Source of the DNA: Pedobacter arcticus A12
Lineage (GTDB): Bacteria; Bacteroidota; Bacteroidia; Sphingobacteriales; Sphingobacteriaceae
Direction of reading: 5' to 3'
NCBI RefSeq assembly: GCF_000302595.1
Contig: NZ_JH947125.1
Location: 1,148,504-1,212,503 of the forward strand
Length of the DNA: 64,000 bases
Numbering within the stretch: the stretch's first letter is position 1; each line of letters opens with the position of its first letter. The notes below the pieces were generated by a model, which saw nothing but the letters and a program-made list of their open reading frames with translations, searched no databases and had not been told where the DNA came from. This document shows, piece after piece, positions 17,822 through 26,126 of the stretch. The position numbers and the translations under genes are program-made.

Positions 17822-18640
17822 TTACTTATCGCTTATTTTATAAGCAACAACAGAGTTTTTCAAAAACGTAGGTACATATAGTATATTTTTTTTGGCGTTC
17901 AAACCAATGTCTGCAGTGTTGATTTTTTCTGCCCTGCTATCCAATAACATGTCAAAAGTACCATCTGCTTTAATATGATAAATTAAGCCCACCCAGCAAG
18001 TTGCTATAAACTCATCTTTTTTGTAGGGCTCCAAACCGTCGCCACCTGCAGCCAAACCACTTGATATAATTTGTTGGTTTTGATTTTTTCCAATTTTCAC
18101 CAAATTAGGCCCACTTAATACATACAGCTGGTCATTAATAAACTTAAGTCCGTTAGCGTTTTTAACATCGGCTAAAAACAGCTCGGCTTTGTTATTTACA
18201 ATTCGGTAAATTTTACCTAAACGGGTATCAGAAACAAAAACTTCTCCTTTACTATTTATAGCAATATCATTTAAAAAAATAGCTTCGTTAATCGGAATTT
18301 TGGCTTCTACATTGGCAGATTTAATATCAATTTTAACTACCTCGTTAAGGTCGGCAACATAAATTTTACCTTTAAAATAACCTAAACCTTTTGGTGCGTT
18401 TAAACCGGTTATCCATTCTTTATTTAACACGGTTCCATCTTCCTTTAATATTGCAATCCCGCCTACGCCATCTGCTTTAGCGCCGTCGCCATCAATTAAA
18501 GAAACGTACAATAAATCGCCCAAAGGCAAAACAGATTCTGGTGTTGCCAAATCTTTAGTTTCCCAAATTTTAGTAAGTTTCAGTTGTGCATTTACTTGTG
18601 AAAAAGACAAAGCGAACAGTAAAAAAAGAATGTTTCTCAT
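17822..18640 (-). CDS. SMP-30/gluconolactonase-like beta-propeller protein
   Basis: A 272-residue exported protein; the signal peptide ends near VNAQ (residue 18). The rest is made of repeating beta-propeller blades with alternating phrases such as GDLLYVSLIDGDGA, KGKIYVADLN, INSKGEVFVSDT and NDQLYVLSG, as in the SMP-30/gluconolactonase/LRE superfamily. These act as lactonases or strictosidine synthase-like hydrolases, but the family is too broad to name a substrate. The gene is monocistronic, divergent from the beta-CASP gene. Confidence 0.7.
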   Translation of the reverse strand: MRNILFLLFALSFSQVNAQLKLTKIWETKDLATPESVLPLGDLLYVSLIDGDGAKADGVGGIAILKEDGTVLNKEWITGLNAPKGLGYFKGKIYVADLNEVVKIDIKSANVEAKIPINEAIFLNDIAINSKGEVFVSDTRLGKIYRIVNNKAELFLADVKNANGLKFINDQLYVLSGPNLVKIGKNQNQQIISSGLAAGGDGLEPYKKDEFIATCWVGLIYHIKADGTFDMLLDSRAEKINTADIGLNAKKNILYVPTFLKNSVVAYKISDK

Positions 18641-18738
18641 GATAATTTGATTACGAATTTAATTTTGACCTGCTAATTTACACATAAACCACAGGTTTTG
18701 GATTAATAATTGTTTAACTTAAGGTCTATAGATTTTTT

Positions 18739-20139
18739 ATGAAAATAACTTTCCACGGCGCTGCACAAACTGTAACAGGCAGTAAACATTTGGTAACTCT
18801 TAATAACGGAACGCAGATTTTATTAGACTGTGGTCTTTTTCAAGGGCATGGTTCTGATACGGATGAAATGAATCGAGATTTTGGTTTCGATCCAAGAGCA
18901 GTGGATTATTTGATACTTTCTCATGCGCATATTGATCATTCTGGTTTAATCCCTAGATTGGTGGCTCAGGGGTTTAAAGGAGATATCATTTGTACGCCTG
19001 CCACTTATGCACTCTGTAAAATCTTGCTACAGGATTCTGCCAAAATTCAAGAAAACGATATCCGTTACGCTAATAAAAGGCGGTCAAAACATGGACAAAA
19101 ACTTTTTGAACCATTATATACCATGAAAGATGCACTCGTTGCGTTAACACATTTCAAAAAAGTAAAATATAGTACGGTTTACCAAATTAGGGATGGAGTA
19201 AGGGTAAGTTTTGAAGACGCAGGTCATATTATAGGGAGTGCATCTGTGCATTTAGATATTAAAGAGGATGAGAAACTTACCCGCATTTCTTTTAGTGGCG
19301 ATGTAGGTAGGTATAAAGATTTAATACTGAAAGCGCCAAGCCAGTTTAGACAGGCAGATTATATTTTGCTCGAGTCTACTTATGGCGATAGTTTACACGA
19401 AGATGCTAACCCGGCTGCAGAAAAACTGTTGCAGATTATTGAAGAAACTTGCGTAAAAAGAAAAGGAAAGCTCATTATTCCGGCATTTAGTGTAGGGAGA
19501 ACACAAGAACTTTTATATTCTTTAAACAGTTTGGAGTTGGCAGGAAAACTGCCCGATGTTAAATATTATGTAGATAGTCCACTGTCTGAAAAAGCCACCA
19601 TGGTTGTAAAATCATACCCTTGGAATTTTAACGAAAACGTACAGGAAGTTTTAAAAGTTGATGATGACCCATTTGACTTTAAAGGGCTACATTATGTGGA
19701 GGATGCTGAGGAGTCGAAGGCATTAAATACCGACGATACACCCATGGTTATTATTTCTTCTAGCGGTATGGCCGAAGCAGGGCGTGTAAAACACCATATC
19801 AGAAATAACATTGAAAATCCTAATTGTACAATTTTAATGGTAGGTTATTCAGAACCTTCTTCTTTGGCAGGAAGACTAAAAAATGGCGTGAATCCAGTTG
19901 CTATTTTTGGCGAGTATTATCAGGTAAATGCTACAATTGCTTCTTTACAATCGATGAGTGCGCATGGAGATCAGTCAGATTTGATACATTTTTTAAACGG
20001 TCAAGATAAAACGATACTCAAAAAGATATTTTTAGTACACGGCGAGTTCGATACCCAAAATAACTTTAAGTCAGAACTTAATAAGAGAGGCTATGAGAAT
20101 GTTGAGATACCAAAAAGACATCAAAGTTTTCAGCTCTAA
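18739..20139 (+). CDS. Metallo-beta-lactamase fold beta-CASP ribonuclease-like protein
   Basis: A 466-residue protein with the metallo-beta-lactamase motif HAHIDH (62-67), the second metal-binding region FSGDVGRY, the beta-CASP insertion (about residues 200-370, with FSVGRTQELLY) and a C-terminal RNA-specificity (RMMBL) segment containing SAHGDQSDL. Relatives such as TTHA0252 and archaeal CPSF homologues are single-strand-specific ribonucleases, so RNA processing or turnover in the cytoplasm is the best guess. It is not RNase J, which is longer and has a dimerisation domain. Confidence 0.87.
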   Translation: MKITFHGAAQTVTGSKHLVTLNNGTQILLDCGLFQGHGSDTDEMNRDFGFDPRAVDYLILSHAHIDHSGLIPRLVAQGFKGDIICTPATYALCKILLQDSAKIQENDIRYANKRRSKHGQKLFEPLYTMKDALVALTHFKKVKYSTVYQIRDGVRVSFEDAGHIIGSASVHLDIKEDEKLTRISFSGDVGRYKDLILKAPSQFRQADYILLESTYGDSLHEDANPAAEKLLQIIEETCVKRKGKLIIPAFSVGRTQELLYSLNSLELAGKLPDVKYYVDSPLSEKATMVVKSYPWNFNENVQEVLKVDDDPFDFKGLHYVEDAEESKALNTDDTPMVIISSSGMAEAGRVKHHIRNNIENPNCTILMVGYSEPSSLAGRLKNGVNPVAIFGEYYQVNATIASLQSMSAHGDQSDLIHFLNGQDKTILKKIFLVHGEFDTQNNFKSELNKRGYENVEIPKRHQSFQL

Positions 20140-20148
20140 AGTATAAGA

Positions 20149-20170
20149 AGAGAGAAGCATGCTTCTCTCT
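20149..20170. terminator. 22-bp perfect palindrome between convergent genes
   Basis: A perfect palindrome centred on GCATGC, with arms of alternating GA/TC (AGAGAGAAG and CTTCTCTCT). It lies 10 bases past the beta-CASP stop codon and before the gpmA stop codon. It can form a strong hairpin but has no T tract on either side, so termination is plausible rather than certain; a protein-binding site is the alternative. Confidence 0.45.
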
Positions 20171-20210
20171 CGAAGGACTATTATTCGTTCGTTTAATTGA
20201 TTAAAACGAC

Positions 20211-20795
20211 TTATAGATTTAACGGCCAGCGATAAGTTATTGGAGTTCCGGTGGCAATTTCCCGGTTTACTATCTCTTTCGGTGAAAGCTTTTCTAGATA
20301 CATAATTAAAGCCCTCAAACTGTTGCCATGCGCAACAATAAGAACGGCTAGTCCTTTGTCTAAGTCTTTTTTTATGTATTTTTCAAAATAAGGAATTACC
20401 CTGTCATAAGTGTTTTTTAAGCTCTCTCCGCCAGGAGGAGGAGTGTCGAAAGACCTCCGCCAGATGTCTACCTGTGTTTCTCCAAATTTCTGAACGGTGT
20501 CACTTTTATTTAAACCTTCTAAATCTCCATAACGGCGTTCATTTAAAGCATCGCTCTCCACAACAGATATGTCTTTGAAACCAGCGCTATCACTTATAAT
20601 TTGATAGGTATGCTTTGCCCTCAACAAAACCGACGTATAAACCCTATCAATCGTTACATATTTTAGTCTCTCTCCAACCTTTTTAGCCTCTTCTACACCA
20701 CGAGCACTTAAGTCCACATCTCTACAACCTGTGAACCTGTTTTCGAGATTATAGACCGACTGCCCATGCCGAACAAGTATCAATTCGTTTCTCAT
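20211..20795 (-). CDS. gpmA: 2,3-bisphosphoglycerate-dependent phosphoglycerate mutase
   Basis: A glycolytic enzyme that interconverts 3- and 2-phosphoglycerate through a phosphohistidine. The motif LVRHGQSVYN (His10), Glu86 in NERRYGDLEG and VAHGNSLRAL (His156) form the active site. I used the ATG at 20795, which places LVRHG at the normal distance from the start; the frame stays open 21 codons upstream without family similarity. At 194 residues it is on the short side for the family, lacking part of the usual C-terminal tail, which is disordered in many homologues. Confidence 0.9.
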   Translation of the reverse strand: MRNELILVRHGQSVYNLENRFTGCRDVDLSARGVEEAKKVGERLKYVTIDRVYTSVLLRAKHTYQIISDSAGFKDISVVESDALNERRYGDLEGLNKSDTVQKFGETQVDIWRRSFDTPPPGGESLKNTYDRVIPYFEKYIKKDLDKGLAVLIVAHGNSLRALIMYLEKLSPKEIVNREIATGTPITYRWPLNL

Positions 20796-20902
20796 TTTTT
20801 GTTGCTTAATAGTTGTATTGGTTTCACAGGCATTAAACATGCCATTATTTCCTTCCAAATTTCAGTTCGGCTAATCAATCAAAGAATCGTATTTTTACAG
20901 CA

Positions 20903-22180
20903 ATGAGAGTAATTCATCTAAACACATACGATGGAAATGGGGGAGCCGGCCGAGCAAGCTATAGACTAAACAATGCTTTAAAAAAAGCAGGCGTAGATAG
21001 TGATTTGTACACCTATATCAAATTGGGGAAGCGGGATGATATTAAAGCACTGTATCCAGGGGTTGTAGATCGTTTTTTTGCCACACTTAGAATTCTAGCA
21101 GAGCGATACCTTCCTCGATTTTATGAAAAAGATTTAAAATTGCCGTTTTCTCTTTCTTTTTTTGGGAAGGATATTCATCAACATCCAGCCTTGCTACAAG
21201 CAGATATTATCCATTTACACTGGATTAATCACGGGTTTTTAAATCCAACGGATTTGGCAAAACTAGCTTTACTAAAAAAGCCCATTGTTTGGACCATGCA
21301 TGATAGTAATACCTTTACAGGCGGTTGTCACGTACGTTTTGATTGCCAGAACTACATCACCGATTGTGGATTTTGTCCGCTGTTAAAAGACCCCGAGGCA
21401 GATGATATTTCTCATAAAACTTGGAAGCGTAAAATGCTTGCCTATCAAAAAATGAATGCGCAGTTCATCAGCCCCAGTAAATGGTTAACAGAATCCGCCA
21501 AGGAGAGCGGCCTGTTAAAAGATAAGCCAGTACATCATATTCCAAATACCTTAGAAACCGATATTTTTAAGCCTTTAGATAAGCAAGTAGCCCGAGCAAA
21601 TTTGGGCTTAAAGCCTGATGATTTCATTCTGTTAAGCGGTTTTATGCCCTCTAAAAAAGATGCGCATAAAGGCACTCCTTACTTAATTGATGCTATTAAT
21701 CTGTGGTTGGCTAAAAATCCAGAATTGGCAAAAAAGGTAACCTTGGTTGTCTTCGGAAATAGAAATACGCAATTGCCACCCCCGTTTGAGATTCCTGTAA
21801 AATTTTTAGGTACCATCAATAATGATGAAACTTTAGTAGAAGCATATGCCGCTGCGGATGCTTTTTTAACGACTTCTTTAGAAGATAATTTACCGAATAC
21901 GGTAATGGAAAGCTTAGCCTGTGGAACTCCTGTGATCGCTTTTGAAACCGGTGGAATACCCGACATGGTGGATCATCAGGAAAACGGTTATTTGGCAAAG
22001 TATAAAAATGCGGAGGATTTTATGGAAGGTTTGAACTGGATTTATAATCACCAAAATAGAACTGTTTTAAACGCGAATGCTCGAGCCAAAGTAATGACTC
22101 GGTTTAGCGAGGCAAAGATTGCCGAGAAACACATCAACCTATACAAATCTTTATTGAACAATCTCGATGGAGAATTTTAA
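20903..22180 (+). CDS. Family 4 glycosyltransferase
   Basis: A 425-residue GT-B glycosyltransferase, retaining type. The N-terminal half shows the acceptor-side start NTYDGNGGAGRASYRL and IHLHWINHGFLNP; the C-terminal half has the donor site, with LEDNLPNTVMESLACGTPVIAF (the EX7E region) and GGIPDMVDH. It lacks membrane segments, so it should act at the cytoplasmic face on a lipid-linked glycan. Its last 14 bases overlap the following GT2 gene, forming a two-gene unit for surface polysaccharide or glycolipid synthesis. Sugar specificity cannot be read. Confidence 0.88.
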   Translation: MRVIHLNTYDGNGGAGRASYRLNNALKKAGVDSDLYTYIKLGKRDDIKALYPGVVDRFFATLRILAERYLPRFYEKDLKLPFSLSFFGKDIHQHPALLQADIIHLHWINHGFLNPTDLAKLALLKKPIVWTMHDSNTFTGGCHVRFDCQNYITDCGFCPLLKDPEADDISHKTWKRKMLAYQKMNAQFISPSKWLTESAKESGLLKDKPVHHIPNTLETDIFKPLDKQVARANLGLKPDDFILLSGFMPSKKDAHKGTPYLIDAINLWLAKNPELAKKVTLVVFGNRNTQLPPPFEIPVKFLGTINNDETLVEAYAAADAFLTTSLEDNLPNTVMESLACGTPVIAFETGGIPDMVDHQENGYLAKYKNAEDFMEGLNWIYNHQNRTVLNANARAKVMTRFSEAKIAEKHINLYKSLLNNLDGEF

Positions 22181-22925
22181 GCCTATTTTATCTGTTATAA
22201 CGGTTGTTTATAACAACGTAATTGATATTGAAAGAACCATCAAATCTGTAGTTAATCAAAGTTATAGCAATATCGAGTACATTATTATTGATGGTGCAAG
22301 TAACGACGGTACTTTGGCAATAGTTGAAAGTTACCAGTCCAAAATTTCCAGAGTGGTAAGTGAAAAAGATAATGGAATTTACGATGCGATGAACAAAGGT
22401 TTGGCTTTAGCTACTGGCGATTATGTGTTGTTTATGAATTCTGGCGACGAAATTTATGAAAGTGATACCGTCGAGAAGATTTTCGCCAGCAAGGCACATG
22501 CTGATATTTATTATGGCGAAACAGAAATGTTGAATGCCAACTTACAGAGCGAAGGAACCAGACGCCACAAAACCCCAAAAGAGTTAACGCTGGCTAGTTT
22601 TAAATATGGTATGTGCGTAAGTCACCAGGCTATTTATATCAAAAAATCAATTACTGAACTTTATAATCCAAACTATCAGCTTAGTGCCGATATAGACTGG
22701 ATTTTAAATGCGCTTACCAAAGCCAAAATGGTGGTAAACGTTGATTTTTATGTTGCCAAGTATTTGATGGGCGGCATGTCAAAACAAAAGCACTTGCAAA
22801 GTTTAAAAGAGCGCTTTAAAATATTCAGCCGTTATTTTGGTATTCTACCAAATATTTTCAATCATGGCGTAATTTCGTTACGTCTCCTTTTTTACTATTT
22901 GAGATACAATAAAACGAACGACTAA
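22167..22925 (+). CDS. Family 2 glycosyltransferase
   Basis: A 252-residue GT-A enzyme with the opening LSVITVVYNNVIDIERTI, nucleotide-binding IEYIIIDGASNDGT and the metal-binding region FMNSGDEIYE in place of a classical DXD. It is related to the WcaA/PGL-type transferases that extend surface glycans. The start codon lies inside the end of the GT4 gene (14-base overlap), so the pair is probably co-translated. The end of the operon is marked by a strong terminator. The sugar transferred is unknown. Confidence 0.87.
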   Translation: MENFKPILSVITVVYNNVIDIERTIKSVVNQSYSNIEYIIIDGASNDGTLAIVESYQSKISRVVSEKDNGIYDAMNKGLALATGDYVLFMNSGDEIYESDTVEKIFASKAHADIYYGETEMLNANLQSEGTRRHKTPKELTLASFKYGMCVSHQAIYIKKSITELYNPNYQLSADIDWILNALTKAKMVVNVDFYVAKYLMGGMSKQKHLQSLKERFKIFSRYFGILPNIFNHGVISLRLLFYYLRYNKTND

Positions 22926-22954
22926 AACGTTTGATTACAAAAGCCTATAAAGGC

Positions 22955-22988
22955 AGAAAATCCCGATCTTTTTGAATCGGGATTTTCT
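22955..22988. terminator. Bidirectional terminator between the GT2 and YfhO genes
   Basis: AGAAAATCCCGAT (22955-22967) pairs with ATCGGGATTTTCT (22976-22988), a 13-bp perfect stem with an 8-base loop. The A/T ends provide T tracts in both directions between convergent genes. Confidence 0.88.
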
Positions 22989-23003
22989 CTTATACTGGTT
23001 AGT

Positions 23004-25466
23004 TTAAGCTGGTTGCTTACGGGCGATCTCGCGGTAGATCGCTATTGCTAGAATTAAAGATAGGAGAATAGATCCAAATAATGAAATGTTTTCTCCTAAA
23101 AAATATGAGGCTGGCTCAAATTTCCATTCAATTTTATGATTTCCAGCTGGCAAAACTGCAGCTCTTAAAAGGTAGTTAGCTCTAAAATATGGCTTTTCTT
23201 CGCCGTCAATGTACATTTTCCATCCTTTAGGATACCAAATTTCAGAAAAAACAGCTACTACATTTTTATCTACAGAATATTCATATTTTAATAGATCTGG
23301 GTGATAACTAGTTAGCTTTATTTGTCCGTTTTCCGGAATTCCAATTTTTTGGGCTTCAACTTGGCTTTTGAATTCTTTATTTACAATCGCCTCTTTTTGA
23401 GGGTCAAAAGAACTGATTGCCTGCATTTCCTGATCATTGTTTTCCGCATATTGCACACTTTGTACAAACCAAGCATGGCCACATGCTGTACTGTTTGCTT
23501 GCATACTTGCAGTTTTACCATCCTTACCCGTGGTGATAAAATATTTGGTGTTTAGCATATCCAATACATCCTGATTCAGGCCACCAGTAAACTGTTTATC
23601 AATCACCTCCTGAAAACGCTTTAATTTAGCAGCATGGTAGCCACCAATTGTTTTGTGGAATGCGGTAGCGTCTGCACTCTGAAAAGTTGGAATCGTTAAA
23701 TCCAAAACCCTAAAATCAGGATCACGATCTCTCAATATAAACTCATCAACCTCACGTGGTTGTGCTTGCTGGTTCATGACCGCTTTCGCCACAAATTTAT
23801 CATCATTCAGATAGCGTTTATCTAATGACCATAAATCGGTTAATACAATTAAACCGATAATAATAAGCCCTAAGGGTTGTGCGATCTTTTTATTGATTAA
23901 AGCCCAAAGAACGCCGATTCCTACCACAATAAACAGTAAAGACCGAATCGCATCTGCTCTAAAAAGTGAGATTCTATCATCCACTAAAGCACCAGCTATA
24001 CTTGCTCCAAAACTGTTATCGCCACCTGCCATTTGGTTAAGTTGCGAAAGGAAATCTTGGTGATTATCAGCTTTAAAGCTAAATAGTAAAGTAGGCACAG
24101 CTAACAAAACCACCAAAATACCTAATACAATATATGCACTGGTTTTTAGTTTTTTGATGATTTCCTTTACATCGGCGGTTGGCTTGGTTGCTTCGAAAAT
24201 GGCCAAACAAGCTAATATTGGTACGCATAAACTTGCAATAACCAGGTTAAACTCTACCGATCGGAACTTGTTATAAAGCGGGAAGTAGTGGAAAAACAGG
24301 TCGGAAATTAAGCTGAAGTTTTTACCGAATGCGAGCAGAATACTTAATAAGGTAGCGCTTAGTAACCACCATTTAAATCTTCCTTTAACTACAAATAATC
24401 CGAAGATAAATAGAAACAATACAAACGCACCAAAATACCACGGACCAGACGTAAATGGCTTTGGCCCCCAGTACACTGGCATTTGTTGTGCAAAACCAGC
24501 TGCTTGGTTAATATCGGCACCTTTACCCAATAAGGCCTTCGCAACGTTTGACTTATCATCAAGCATGGGCATTGAAGCACCACCGTATGCATTAGGAACT
24601 AATAAGGTAATGGTTTCGCCAACGCCTTGGCTCCATTGGTAAGCGTAATCTTTATCTAAACCATTGTTTGGTTGCGAACTGTCTGTGGTAATATTTGATT
24701 TGCCACGGGTAGAAAACTTGCTGTACTCGTAGGTTGTCCATAACGTTCCAGCGTTCACTAAAACTCCTAAAATCACCGTTAAAGTTAGTACACCAACTGA
24801 TTTGCCAAAAGGTTTGAGTGTTTTGTTTTTATAAGCATGAAAGAATTCGATCCCCATTAATACTAATAGGGCAATAAACAAATAGTAAGTCATTTGAATA
24901 TGGTTTGCCCTAATTTCTAAAGAGATAAATAGCGCCGAAACTGCTGCGCCCAACAGATACCTGCCTCTTAAAGTTAGCATTACACCCGCCAAAATTGCCG
25001 GAAAAAAGGCAATTGCCATAGCCTGGTTGCTGTGGCCAGCCTCTATAAAAATAAAATTATACGAAGAAAAGCCAAAGGCTATGGCACCCACGGCTGCCAG
25101 CCAAGGACTTAAGCCCAGCACAATTAATAGAAAATAAGTTCCGATAAGGTATAACAAAACGATATCAACGGGATTTGGCGAAGAAGCCTTGATAAAGTCA
25201 ATGATGTGCGTAGTTATGTTTTTAGGATATTTTAACCAGATTTGGTAACTAGGCATCCCACCGAACATGCTATTTGTCCAAAGTGGAGCTTTGCCATCAA
25301 GTTTATTGTATTTCATGATCTCGCTTTGTGTAGCACCCGCTTTTTGAACATCGCTTTGCATCAATACCTTACCCTGAAAAGCGGGGGTGAAATAAACAAA
25401 ACATAAGATTACAAAAAACAGGATGATACCGATATGGATACCATTTCTTTTAAACCAATTCGCCAT
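23004..25466 (-). CDS. YfhO family membrane protein
   Basis: An 820-residue polytopic protein with around a dozen hydrophobic helices, a periplasmic loop early on (LMQSDVQKAGATQSEI) and a C-terminal soluble domain (PREVDEFILRDRDPDFRVLDL) followed by a last helix. This is the layout of YfhO, a GT-C-like family; Bacillus YfhO is needed to glycosylate lipoteichoic acid with GlcNAc, which this lineage lacks. A role in transferring sugar from a polyprenyl carrier on the outer face of the inner membrane is therefore only an inference. It converges on the GT4-GT2 pair. Confidence 0.82.
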   Translation of the reverse strand: MANWFKRNGIHIGIILFFVILCFVYFTPAFQGKVLMQSDVQKAGATQSEIMKYNKLDGKAPLWTNSMFGGMPSYQIWLKYPKNITTHIIDFIKASSPNPVDIVLLYLIGTYFLLIVLGLSPWLAAVGAIAFGFSSYNFIFIEAGHSNQAMAIAFFPAILAGVMLTLRGRYLLGAAVSALFISLEIRANHIQMTYYLFIALLVLMGIEFFHAYKNKTLKPFGKSVGVLTLTVILGVLVNAGTLWTTYEYSKFSTRGKSNITTDSSQPNNGLDKDYAYQWSQGVGETITLLVPNAYGGASMPMLDDKSNVAKALLGKGADINQAAGFAQQMPVYWGPKPFTSGPWYFGAFVLFLFIFGLFVVKGRFKWWLLSATLLSILLAFGKNFSLISDLFFHYFPLYNKFRSVEFNLVIASLCVPILACLAIFEATKPTADVKEIIKKLKTSAYIVLGILVVLLAVPTLLFSFKADNHQDFLSQLNQMAGGDNSFGASIAGALVDDRISLFRADAIRSLLFIVVGIGVLWALINKKIAQPLGLIIIGLIVLTDLWSLDKRYLNDDKFVAKAVMNQQAQPREVDEFILRDRDPDFRVLDLTIPTFQSADATAFHKTIGGYHAAKLKRFQEVIDKQFTGGLNQDVLDMLNTKYFITTGKDGKTASMQANSTACGHAWFVQSVQYAENNDQEMQAISSFDPQKEAIVNKEFKSQVEAQKIGIPENGQIKLTSYHPDLLKYEYSVDKNVVAVFSEIWYPKGWKMYIDGEEKPYFRANYLLRAAVLPAGNHKIEWKFEPASYFLGENISLFGSILLSLILAIAIYREIARKQPA

Positions 25467-25488
25467 TTTAAATTAAATTATTGAGCAT

Positions 25489-25496
25489 CAAAAATA
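25489..25496 (-). promoter_or_regulatory. Candidate -7 promoter element of the YfhO gene
   Basis: The minus strand reads TATTTTTG, an exact TAnnTTTG match, 22 bases before the ATG at 25466. A TTTG lies only 14 bases further upstream (25511-25514), shorter than the usual 17-23 spacer. Confidence 0.4.
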
Positions 25497-25630
25497 GGAA
25501 TATACTCGGGCAAATGAAATCTATTATTTTTTGTGGGATTTGCGTTCAAAAAAACAGTTTTTGAGGCGGATGGACTGGAGTTTATGGAATATTGAACCTT
25601 AACTACATTGTAACGATAGCTTTAAGTTCT

Positions 25631-25649
25631 AAGAATGATAGTCAATAAT
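25631..25649. promoter_or_regulatory. Weak Fur-box-like sequence upstream of feoA
   Basis: AAGAATGATAGTCAATAAT matches about 13 of 19 positions of the classical Fur consensus, including the AATGATA core. It lies 250 bases before feoA in a 433-base gap (25467-25899) that otherwise holds only the two promoters listed. By eye this is weak support. Confidence 0.2.
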
Positions 25650-25846
25650 TATAATAACGTTGTTGTGGTACAATTGTAAATGTTCACAGGCAAAAAACCT
25701 TGTTCTTTTACCAAAAGTAAAACCAATACGTACACACCATCAGCTCATGTATCAGTCCTGTAAAAGCGATTCTGTGTTAAACTTCATTCAGTTTAAGGAC
25801 CGTTTTTATCAAAAAGCAAATTAAATTATTCTTTATGAATCCCTTA

Positions 25847-25878
25847 TTTGGATTTAATATAAATAAGCCTTATTTTCG
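25847..25878 (+). promoter_or_regulatory. Candidate feoAB promoter with an overlapping palindrome
   Basis: TTTG (25847-25850), a 20-base spacer and TATTTTCG (25871-25878, one mismatch to TAnnTTTG), 21 bases before the feoA ATG. A perfect 7-1-7 palindrome, AAATAAG-C-CTTATTT (25861-25875), runs from the spacer into the -7 box. That position suits a repressor such as an iron-responsive regulator, but which one is not known. Confidence 0.5.
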
Positions 25879-25899
25879 TGGCAACTCATTTATACTAGC

Positions 25900-26115
25900 A
25901 TGAAGTTATCGCAACTAAAAATAGGACAGGTAGGAATTATTAAAGAATTTACAGATTTAGAAATGTCTGTTAAGTTAATGGAGATGGGATGTTTGCCTGG
26001 CGAATGTGTTAAATTAGAACGTATAGCCCCAATGGGCGATCCCATAGCAGTTTCTGTAGCTGGCTATCAATTATCGTTAAGAAAACTAGAAGCTTCTACG
26101 ATAGAATTGATTTAA
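25900..26115 (+). CDS. feoA: Ferrous iron transport protein A
   Basis: A 71-residue SH3-like protein that supports the FeoB ferrous-iron channel at the cytoplasmic face. The sequence follows the family closely: KIGQVGIIKEF, then MEMGCLPGECVKLERIAPMGDPI and VAGYQLSLRKLEA. It is 11 bases upstream of feoB in a standard two-gene operon. No feoC was found. Expression is likely iron-controlled through the palindrome in its promoter. Confidence 0.93.
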   Translation: MKLSQLKIGQVGIIKEFTDLEMSVKLMEMGCLPGECVKLERIAPMGDPIAVSVAGYQLSLRKLEASTIELI

Positions 26116-26126
26116 TCTGATAAGGA

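Noticed and set aside
25467..25899. Riboswitch or small gene in the 433-base gap before feoA.
   Set aside because: I saw no conserved riboswitch core, no convincing frame on either strand and no terminator-antiterminator pair; only promoter signals and a weak Fur-like match.
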